This document shows positions 27,501 to 39,500 of a stretch of DNA of 64,000 nt, one piece after another. Positions within the stretch are counted from its first letter, which is position 1. The number at the start of each line of letters is the position of its first letter. The notes below the pieces were generated by a model. That model searched no databases. It saw nothing but the letters and a program-made list of their open reading frames with translations, and was not told where the DNA came from. The translations under genes were made by a program, and so were the position numbers. Location of the stretch: NCBI GenBank assembly GCA_947846985.1, contig CANTUZ010000008.1, positions 41,868,817-41,932,816 of the forward strand. Reading direction: 5' to 3'. This DNA is from Fratercula arctica. Taxonomy: Eukaryota; Chordata; Aves; Charadriiformes; Alcidae.

Positions 27501-30500
27501 TTAGAAACTCTTATGTCCAAACGACTTCCTACGGTCAGCTACTATCTGCAGTCTGTGGATACCTTCTAGGAATGCTCATCCCTATGAATTAAGCTGTCAC
27601 TCACACTCAACACCAGTAGATGAAAGGTTTTTGAAAAGTTAAACAGACATGTCCAAAGCAAAATTCATTCTACCATCACTCCATTTTCTTACGCAAATTA
27701 CAGTAGCAACAAGCTTTAATACTAAGCAAGAAACTCAGTCTTTATTTTTTTTCCTTTTTTTTTTTTTCCTTCAAATAAACACCAACTAACGAGCAGGTAG
27801 AATTCTTATTGGAAATACTGAAAATAAGGGCACTTCTCATTGCAAATGATCACAACTCTACATACTCCTTTATTTGCCAGAAAACATTCTTCACTGAATG
27901 CCCTAACTGCACCTCGTGAAACCCATCAAATTTCTGCAGGAAGACACATCAAACATGGATAACTGACGACATTAGCCTCCAGCAGAGCTAAGAACTCTGA
28001 AAGACAATTTTAATGAAATACAATTAATACAATAAATTCACTATGCCCTTGTCTCAGAACACTACTAAAAATGAAGGCTTTTGTGCATGTATTAGAAATG
28101 GAATAGAAAACCGCAGCCAAAAATTGCAGTGAAATCTCATTATCTTTCATCAACCCAGTCCTGTAAAATTTATAGAACTTCTACACACCTAACCAACTGC
28201 CAAATAGCTATTGTTCTCACTTCTTTGCATTACAGAAGAGAGCTATGATGCAAATTAGTTAGTTGCACACACATACAAGCTAAGCTTTTCAGAACAATTG
28301 AGATACCATTCTTGAATCACTATTTAAAATTAACCAAGAATCTGGAAATCTAAGGAACAGATGGTCAACTATGATTTTATGACCAAAGCCCGGTGCAGAC
28401 TGACTAAAAAGAATACACTATTACTATATACATCACATTGAAATCAAATTTCTAAGAGTTTTAAAGGAATCAGGTTGCAGAGAGGCCCTGCAATAAATGA
28501 ACATGTAGCTCAGGATAATCCTTTACCAAGGGATAACTCACCTAGAGATGCACTCAGGGATTAAAATTTCAAGTTTTAGCTTTTACAAGACCTTCTTACT
28601 GAAAATCATAATTCCAATTCATAACCTCTTAAACAGTTTCAACAGAAGGCTAAGAAAGAAATGAGCACAGAAAAATAAAACATCTTTTTGCCCTAGCGTA
28701 CTCCTCCAATCTGTTATGGCATATAAATAGAAAATTTATATTATCATATTATGCTTGTTCTGTAGGCAAGAAAGTAGGTATGTCCATGTGGCTTTTTGCA
28801 AATCAAACTTGAGGTTACTTCACTTGTGTTTTGAGCCTGTTCTAGTACATAAATTGTATACATTTTAGTGTGATGCTGTCCTGGAACTCATAACCCTTGT
28901 TTCTCTCAGGATTTATGAACTTAAAGCACAACATACATTAATGTGACCATATGATTTCCAGGCCAAAGAGGACAGAGAGCAGAGGAAACAGGTCTGTGTG
29001 AAATAAGCAGATTGTTTCCACTGTCTTCAGGGAGTTGTGACATGGAGGATTACAATCTATATCCATTTTCCTCATTGTGCAAAAAGGATTTTTTTTCTAA
29101 TGTTTCTACCTTTATGCTCAAAGAAGACATAGTAGCTTTGTTGCATGTGCTCTGTTATGCACAACCTGAGCAATCTTTTCAAGGCATACACAAGACAGAC
29201 ATGGCTTATAACCTTGTTTCGTCACGGAAGTTTCTTCATTGTTTTAACCACATCAAAGGTAAAAGAATTTTCAAATCATGTTTCTGTAATTAGTCTGTAG
29301 CTCTTCTTTTACTCACATGCTGAAACACTGCCAGGTCTCTAGGAACACTCAGAGATTACCAGTCCAATAAGTGTACTAATCACAGTGATAGCTCCGCACG
29401 TATGTGTGAACAGCAAATGATTCATCTACTCATCAGACTGGCAACATGCTGCCAGCAGCAGTGAGCTCTTTGGGATTAGGAGGTATAGACTGTCAGATGC
29501 ATGAATTTACAGTTGATCAGCCCCTGCACTTCATGCTCTAAAGCTGTCAATCCAACATCTTTAATAAGCAACAAAAGCACTATAAAGTCTTGTATCAAAG
29601 GAATAGAAAATCTAATGGGTAAATTAGATATTCTAAAAATCATTTAAGTCTAATTTTAAGTTCCTTAAAGTATAACTGGAAGAAAAAAGTGTATGTACAA
29701 AAAAAAACCTACGTAAGTTAAAAAAAAGGTCAATACAAGTGTGGTAAAATTATTCATTACATCAAAAAAAAGAGGGGGTTTGGTTTAAAATAAAACATAA
29801 TCACATCATGACATTTTATACAGCTGGATAGAATAACAGAATGTTTTCCCAAACTCTGAAATAAACACAGATAATTTGGTACAAATTAAGTGACCTTTAG
29901 ATCTCAGACAGACAATTATTTCAAAGCAAGCCTTTTGATAAATTTTCTCTACGTTAATTAATTTTTCATTTTAAATTCCATTAGTACTTGATCACCACAG
30001 CATGAGAGCGAGAGCGTCGTCCCAATACATAATGAGGAACCTGAGTACACTAATCTGCTCCCACTTTCATTAATATTGTAAATTATCTATTTCAAACCAA
30101 CATGAAACATTTTGAAATAGGGTATTAATGCAGAAAAAGTCTCAATACAGTAAGATTAGATCCTGACATGCTGAGCTCATTTGTAATGCCACCAGAATTG
30201 AAATTATTACTTAGGAAAAAAAATATATGTACAGCTAAGGATTTAAAAGATAAGGCCTGCAAAGACCTGCTCTTGCTCTGTTAAAAAGCAATCTGAATTT
30301 TGCCATTGATATAAATTCAAATTCTAAGTGCTTCAAAGAAAGCTGTAGTTTCATAAAAAGGTCATTATTTATATCTGTCTAGCATTAATTATCTTTTTCC
30401 ATAAAAACTGTTAAACTTCTTCAAACTTAATACTATTCCTATCAGTTCTTTTGTTCAAAAAGAATACAGAACTATAATGCTCCTTCTCTAAGGAATCATT

Positions 30501-33500
30501 TAAGTCACATTGTTATGCTATCAAAAACCAGATCATTATTAATTCCAAAGGCAATGCCTGATTGGTGAGCTCTACACTAGTAAGACCACAGCCTTGCAAA
30601 TGACAGCAATGACTCCCCATCAGAGAATATTTCTAAGAAAATTTAAAAGCTTCAAGGCTTTTGTAGGAAAAAAATAAGATGTTTCTAACTTTTCAAATCT
30701 ACTCATTTTCAAATTAAACAATTTCAAAAGACCTTATTAAAAAACCTCTGAACATCTCATGTTTAAAGACTGTCAAAAAGATAATTCAAAGAGAGGTGTT
30801 TCCGCTTCTCAGAATCTTTCCAATTAACTTGTAGATTCAAAGCAAGCTTGTAACTGAAAGTACTTCAATAGAACTTCATGACAAGTGTCATCTTTTGCTC
30901 CAAAATAATTCAGCTCTCCTCTCAAGCTTTGCAGCATTCCTCGTACATCATTTTTAATCAATATTAAAAAAATTACACATCCTGTGGTATTCCATATACG
31001 AAAAGAGTGGCAGAGGAAGTGGAGCGCATGTTTAAGCTTCTGCACAAAGTATGGACAAAATCCCTGCAACCCATAAAAGCTGGGAAAAAGAAGATAGCAA
31101 CAGCTGAAGAGTCTACTCTTCTGATTACTACATGAGTTAAATTTTAAAAAGAAAAACACAAACCAACCATATTATTTTGGCTGGTGTACCAGAAATCAAC
31201 AAGTATCAAAAATTTTGATTATTCTACTTAAAATACAAGACAGCTATGACGAATATCCAAACCTACCCAAACAATCAAGGTGCAAATACTATAGCATACT
31301 ACAAAATATTCAGTTTTTAAGCAGGCACCCACATTCTGGAAAGCAAGAAAATAACAAAACCACATGATTTCTCAGCACTGCTGAAACGAAACGCTGATCA
31401 TTTTTCACCGGACTCATTTGATCCATCGATGACTTCTGCAGTGTAGCTGGTTTCTAGTTTTCATCCGTAGCCAGTGGAGAGCAGAAAATACTTGAAAAAA
31501 AAAATAATTGAATTCATTTCATCTTAAAGGAGATGGCTTAAACAACTCATGTGAGTTGCATCCTGAAAATGAGTATTTCTCTTCACTGGTCACAGAAGAG
31601 GCCTAAGGTGACCGCTTCAGGCTAGTATACGTCTGGAGTTAGGTGAAATGCATACAGTGCCTCAAAGGTACCCATTTAGCAGCTCCCTGGAGTCAGCTTT
31701 CTTGAAAGTTTGTCCTTAAAACAATAGTTTGTGTCTTCATTCTCAAGATGAATATATTTATTTGGTAAAACACTACATATTTAAGAATTACTCATGCTCA
31801 GAAGAGTTTTCTGGAAATATATCCTGATATACTGGAAATACTGAATCCCGAGCATCTACTTCCTAATTCTCAAAGTAACATGGTCACTTAAAATATTTTA
31901 CCATTCAGTTTGGAAGCAGTCAAGGGTTCTGGACATTCCCAATCTGACCAGGAAATTGCAGAAGAAGTCATCCATCGTTTCAGGTATTTCAGATACTGAT
32001 TTCTCAGAAGTCAGAACTGGTTGCAAAGCCTGAAATTAAAATTTGATAATTGTTATTAAACCTATAAGAGAAATATAATTATGTTACCTTCTATTTCTGA
32101 AGTCAGCTAAAGTCACAGATCTACTAGAGTACAGCTGAATGTTTCCCTTGTCGTTATTGATCAGATCTGTAATCACTGATCCTTCTAATGTCAAGGTCTG
32201 TGAAAGGTTATAGAGAAATAACTCAAAAATCACCTTATTTAAGCAAGTATTCTGAACCTGACATACTCTCATGTAGAATTGAAACTATTTAAACTGATAA
32301 ACGATCTTCTATCTCTGAGAAAATGTTAGTTCTCATACTCCTGCACCCTTCAGCAACCTTCAGAAGTACCCGTAAGAAAAATCAGTACTTCATCTAATGA
32401 CAAATGCAAAAGTCCAAGGTGATAGTAAAAAGGCTTATATTCTTTTTGTAATGATGCGTGCAAGGGACTCAAAAAACTGCATCTCCATCATTAGATCTCT
32501 TACAAAGTTTCACAAAGATCAATCCTCCCTTTTCTTCTCAACATCCATATGCAGACACCGAGCGAAGCTGCCAGACAACATTGCTACAAGTGTTAGCACA
32601 ATGCAGATGGTGCACGGAGGCTTCATATGCAGCTCCTTCAGTGCCATCAAGAGAGACAGCTATTCAGATCAGCTCAGCTCCTGGGTCAAGCACAGTTGCC
32701 AAAAGCAGAATCAAAACAAAACAGAGCAATCCTACTAGGGAGAAAAAAAAATAGATCCCTTTCACAGCTTTTTGTTGCAATGCAAATTTTTTTCCTTCAC
32801 CCAATCCCATTCAGCCCACACAGAGCATAGCTTGATATTAAGCTCTCCTAGAGAAATTTCAAGATGCAAGGAGGTATGAAAAAAGTAAAATATGACCCAG
32901 TCTGAGACTACCCACCCTGCCACAAAATGCATTTAAAGATAACCAGATGAGAGAGACTACTGCGACTTGGCAGCCAAAGAGACAGCCTTAATTCCTTCAG
33001 ACTTCAAATGGGTTACAGCAACTTGACATAGCTAAATGTGACGCTCTCAGCGTTTGGGAACTCCACATGGGGCACAATGCTATGATGCGCTTGCTCAACA
33101 CCACAGGCTACTAAGATACTGCACTACATGCGGCTGCCTCCTGGTGAGAGGATGACAGAACAAATCTGGGCTTGACAACTATCACTTAGAGCACTCTTGA
33201 AAGAAACTCAGATTCTATGATAACATGTGCTACCTCTTAAAAAAAAGCCAACAAACACTATAGAGAACTGATGAGAAGCAGAAACAGCTTCCACTGATGC
33301 CTACCTTCTTTTCATTTCAATACTAACAAAACTGAAAAAAAAAAAATATCCAGGGAGATATTCATCAAGACATGCTAAAGGCTGTGACTGAAAATTATTT
33401 CCTCCATCCATTTAAAAAAGAATCTGTAGGCCAGGGATTTTTGATAACTCCATCCATTTATGGCTTATTCATGTCCTTAGTGGGAGCTCTATTAACACGA

Positions 33501-36500
33501 CTACATAAATTACCTGGAGACAAAGGCATTTCTCTTGATAAAATAAAAACACTGGGAAAATCTCATAGCCATCTTGTGTAATACAGAAAATGTTGTGTTT
33601 AATCCAAGCAACCTACCTAATATAAATGGAAAGAAATGTACATGTACGATCGAGGCCATGTAACACTGTGTTATGAATAAAACAATATGCCAAGTGCAAT
33701 GTAATATTTAGCATATTTTCATTACTAGAGATACAGTACATCAGACAGGTCTATTTTCTAATTGTGGTAATACAAAACCCAAAGAGAGTACATCTGCACA
33801 CATGCAGCTGCAGCCCTTTTCTTGCTTCTTTTCTTTCTTTATTCTAAGTGAGGCAAATGTCTAATATTGTTGGTTGTAGTTTCCCAAACACATCTATAAA
33901 GGCAGTCTTCAGAAGAGATGACACGGTTTGATTCCCTTAATAAATGGAAATATGATAGGAATTCATTTCATCCGTGCAGAAGGGCATTTATTAGCTAGAT
34001 ACTAGCGCTGAGAATCATTTCAGGAACCGACACTCCAGCAGGAAACAATATAAGGAAAAACGAATGCAGTCTAACAGGCACGGTATTGGAACAGGGCCTC
34101 AGGAAACCAGAATTAAATTCCTAGCTCTTCTGCAGACTTTGTGAGTGATATTAGGCTAACCACTTTCTTTAACTTAATCTTAACCTTGGATGACAACCCA
34201 TAAAATGGCATAACAGTAATTTTTGTATATAGTTACCTATTTAAAAATGAGGAAAATACAATCTAATTGATACGGTGCAGAAACCTTATAGTAGCTATAT
34301 AGACAAAACCATCTTATTACAGAATTCGGACCATTAAGTCAAAAAACAGACTAAGTATTTGTTTCGTTAATGTATCTTCATTAATTTTTTTGAATTAAAA
34401 TCTTCAAAACATTTTGAGTCTAAGGATTGCAAATATGGCCAGTAAAATAAGTTAATTGCTAAGAGCTTAACTTTAAGGACTTCTACAATACTCATAAAAA
34501 TTTCTGTGCAATGAAGAAATTAATACCAACGTCAAATAACACTAAATAAATTAATAATTTCTCTGGAAAACAAAATGAGATGCTCTTGCAAAACTTATCA
34601 AACTAAAAAAGAATAAAAAGGGAATTCAAAGATTTTTAACAGTCAGACAAATCAGACCTACACAAAATATATGGTCAATGTGAATTCAGATTGTCATTTG
34701 GGACATTAAGAAAATAAAGATCCTAGAATTGAAGCATAATAGCTGTAACTACTGAAGAAAGTAATTCAGCCAGCTTTCTTTTGTGTGTGTTGTTTCCCAG
34801 AAGTCCTGTATCCTTTTTTCTAGGGTCCCTATCAGCTTAAGATTTTATTTTATAAGCAAAATATTCTATTGCTTGTGTTTAAAAATACTTTATTTTACTT
34901 TACACTGTCTCAAAACAAGGACAACAGAAAAAAACCCATGAGTTGTAACTGAAAAGGACAAATGATGACTAGAACAGGAACAGCAGGCAGAATCACTGCT
35001 ACCCAAAGCATGCATTGCCCAGCCCAGCTGTATTTTGAATCACCTGCCATTTCACCACCAGACTACAGGGAAATGATACTTAGAAATTAGAGCTCCATCA
35101 CTCTCATTTCCCTGTTGGGACCCAAACAAAAACATGAACTCTAATTGTTGAAGGATGTCCTTAAAGACCAGTAGTTTCACTGCATGCATGCAGAGATCCA
35201 GAAGGAAAGAAAACATGTCTCATTACCTGCTGTAGAAACACAGCCTTAATTCCTACACACGTTTTTTTTTTATAAGGTGAATAGCACCGTCTCTCATTTG
35301 CTTGTGTTTGCTCTTCTTCATTTAGTAATTAGCGTTAATTACTTTGGAAGGAAGTTTGAAAATAAGTATTTTTCTTACATTTTCCTGGTTCTCCTTGACC
35401 TTTTTAACAGAGCGTAAAAGAAACTGTAGTTACTCAATTTAGAAGCTGTGGATATTTATAGTATCTGCATTTGACAAATCACTTAAATATTTTTGGATGC
35501 TCACTTGATCTGTGCCCTTCTCTATATAATTTGTTTTCCATTACAAAAAGATTTGTATCTAGTATTGAAATGCAAACTTTAATACAAGATTAGGTATACA
35601 AGTTACTATGACCACCAAATATACACAAACACTTAAAACTGTTTATCACAGATTAGCTATTTCACAATATGGTTGTTACCTAATTTAACTTATTTTAGCC
35701 AAGATGAGAAACTAATAATTGAAAAAGTGTACCAATTATTTATCATGTGAAGACAGCTTTCTACTGTGCTGCTTAGCTCAGAGTTTGGATATTGATTCAA
35801 TATTAATTCACAGGAAACAGCGCTTCTAACTTGGGTCACTGCAGCACTTGTTTTTTTCCAGTGAATTAGCATCAAACAATCTAGTCACTGAGCCCCATAA
35901 AATATACAGAAAATCTTTATGAAACCTGTCAAAGAACTAGCAACTGTATTAAAACAGTCTTCTACTGATGTCTTTCCATCTAAAGGCTGAAAATATTATT
36001 TCTTTGTCAAAATTATGGAAAAACATTAAGTCTCCAAATAATGAGTCAAAAAGCAAGAAGGGAGACATCTATTAGCATAAGCACAAAATCAAAGAGAATC
36101 TGAGTTAAGCACCCACATTCTTCTTCTGTTTTAAGGAAAGGTAACACTTTCTTCAGTTTGATAAAATGGGGTAGATATTAGCATATTGTTTCCTACCATG
36201 CAATGTTCAATCAACAAAGAGGTAAAAGGTTATTTAATTACAGCACCGTCAAAAGATCAATACATTAATAATATCCTTCCTTGTTTCACTTTTCATTTGA
36301 ATGTAAACTCACACAGTAAAACAGACATAACTTTGGTTATCCCTAAAGAACATTAAGAATTTCTACTACTTGGTTAGCATTAAGCATGTTGTCTTAAAAT
36401 CTTCTGCCATCTTTCTCTTCATTTTCAGGTATATTCAGTTTCAAAACACGTAAGACTCCAGTATTGTCAGTTTTCATTCAAAGTTTGATCTAAAATACAA

Positions 36501-39500
36501 AACTGATCTGTTGATACACACTAGTGCAGAAGAAAATGCAAAAGTTAAAGGAAGGTGAAACCCAGGAAACATAAGTTGCCTTTTCCACTGTGGCATATGT
36601 TTACCCCTAGAAAGTTCTAAAAAACAAGAGACAACCTTTTCCTTACAAATATTTCATAATTAAAATAAATTATTATTTGTAAATTTTAAGCCACTAATGC
36701 CAACTGAACTACAGACAGAGTCTTAGAATGTTTAGGAAGTTCTTACTAAAATTTGGGCATCTTCAGCCTGCTCTTGAATGGTCTGCAAAGCCTTTGTCAG
36801 ATCCTCCTCATCTTCCTGAAGACTAAATTCATCATCTGCTGGAACCTAAATAAAATTATTTAAAATTAGGTATCAACATATTTTATACATCTTTCCACTC
36901 CCAATACAACTGCTGAAAATAATCTTGTTCTTGTTAAAGTAGTATTTTGCCATATTTAAATAGAACTTATATTACTGAAATACTTGTTATAAATAAACTG
37001 AAACATCTAAATAGAAATATCTGTATCCTTAAAAAAATATTTAACATTCAAATAAAAGTAAAACATAACAAATCAACTGACACTAAATCTCTTGAAAAAT
37101 AAAGATATGCCTAACATCATCACACTTTATAATAAAGGAGATTCATGTTATTTCTCCTAAGATGGTTTTGTGACTGATGAAGTAAAATAAAAGGATGAAG
37201 CATGAATACTCTACCACTTATATAAGAAGATTATCAATTTAGTAAATTACCTCTTCGTACTGATAATCATCTTTAGAGTCATCTGTTATGGTAAATTCTG
37301 CAGATTTTGTTAAGTCAGAAACAGCTGATGAATGCGATGAGTTCCAACTTAAAAAAAATGTATCATAAACCAACCATCTATAAATCTATTATCACCACCT
37401 TCACCCTCCTTTATGACACAAGACTTTATGCTTTCAAGGCTTCTTTAAGTCTTTAGGTGAATATGCCCAACTCCAGTGAAAATTACGTACACAGATTCAA
37501 AGTTTTCATAGCAGGCTTAAGCACCATCATAATTTGCCTCATCAGATCTGTCAAAGTTAGAAGTCAAGCACTGTCATGAATTAAACAGTAGCTAAATTCT
37601 GCTCTCACCCACACAATCATCAGTTTTCATAGAGGTCTTACTGCACTGCGTTTATGCTTCTAAGCATAACAAACCTCATGCTCTCACAAAATGACTTTTT
37701 TTGTTTAATCAAATTCAGATGTACAAGTTCAAACACAGACATCTGAGATCGAACACTGAGTACTAGAAGACCATTTACTGAAGCTGATAAAGTGCCTTAA
37801 TAATTACAACGCAGCAACAATAAAAAGATAAGGAACTTTCAAAATGTAAAAATTCATTTGGTAATTACCTACAGTTCCTCCAAATGCTTTAGAGTCAAAC
37901 TTCCCATTAAAAATAACTACAAATGGTGTGAAATGAAACCCAAATAAACATTTTTCATCCATTAGCCTCACAGCCCATGGAAGTATAACATAAATGTTTT
38001 TAGCAAGATGGTCTGTTGACAATTTCCCTAGGAAATCAGTTAGCCTACAAATGACCCATGTAAATAAACCAGAAATAACTTCTGAAGAAAAGCTGGCAAT
38101 TCAGTACTTCACATACATCAAATTTAAAAAGAAAAAAAAAAAAAGATACATTATTTTCCAGCTTTGCATCAAGTTTCCCAAGTCTGAATTATTCTCTTTA
38201 AAAACAGGCCTTTTGCTACAGTTCTCACAATACGATATACATGTAAAAGTATCATCTGCATTCAAGACCCCAGCATCATTGCATCAACCAAACTAAAAGT
38301 TGAATTATAACCATGTGTAAGGCTAACAGATGAAGATCATGCCCCAAAAAAGGACCATCATCTGTTTTAGAGAGATGAGGTTTGAAAGAAAAGTTGGAAA
38401 GATGTCATTTCCTATTGTAAACCAAAAAAAAAAAAAACCAGGGACGTCATTGAGTGAATAAAGGCCTAACTTTCAGTAATCAAGTCAAAGCACATCTGTG
38501 TACCTCCAACTGTTCAATTAAACTACATGCTTACTATGAAAATTGTACATATAAATAGGAAACTGGCATGAACACTGTAAGAACCTCCTATCTAGGCTTA
38601 GTACATGAAAGCAAATGCCTGCAATACATATGCCCCCAAATTTCCTTCCCAAATTACTGCATCACAGCCTGCAGATGTGGAACACAGGACTTGAATTCAA
38701 ATCACCACCTCTCTGCGTCTCAAATTTTGCTCTCTGCAAAAGCTTCATTTTGCTTCATCCAGCACAAGAATGTTTTGGTCCTTGCATCAGGGTCTGACAA
38801 CGTCCTCATGGAACAACACCTAATTCCTGGACTTCGTTCCTTCAATTCAGAGGGAGAAAAGTTCACCTGAACTGCTCATTGTATAAGAAAAGGGAAGAGC
38901 AGCAAGGCAGGCCTGTAAAGCAGGAGGAATAGGTTTTCTTTATTGTTTGAAAAAGCAAGGAGGACATTGCAGCAGGCAAGTCAAGATAAAAGCCACAGTA
39001 GTACTGTCTAATAGTTAGGGTAATGTTCTAAAAAACCTCTTTTTTAAATTAGATTACGATATTCTAGCACTAGCTAGCTGAATACGCATTCTCTCTTTAA
39101 AGAATGAAACTTTAAAAAGTGAAGTCATGTTTGTATAGCGTGAATAATTGAGTACAACATTCTTTGTATGAAGCAAGGGACAATTTCCATATATATGTAG
39201 TAATTCTCTGTACGAACTAAATATCTGCATAGTTCTCTGGAACCCCAAAGCCTCCTTATTAATTTATAGCACAGTATTTATCAACTTTAAATTAATTTAA
39301 ATATAGTACGTTTAAATAAAAGACTGCACCCAGCAATTTGATCACAGGCTATTTTTTCTAAAGCTGTCTTTTCTATGGGCTACAAATGACCCTTCCCCCA
39401 TCTTGACTATTTCTTTCTGCATTTATCAGATCTCTCAATGCAGATAGAAGTGTCACTGCAGTATACCCTTGATGAGTAAAACACTTTCAAACACTTTTTT

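Noticed and set aside
32397..32754. Overlapping 113- and 98-codon plus-strand frames in intron 3
   Set aside because: Two frames are open over the same bases, which points to chance. No conserved pattern, splice logic or homology seen.
38650..38760. MIR-like wording in intron 1
   Set aside because: Only a short stretch resembles the MIR core and the flanking segments are not in order.
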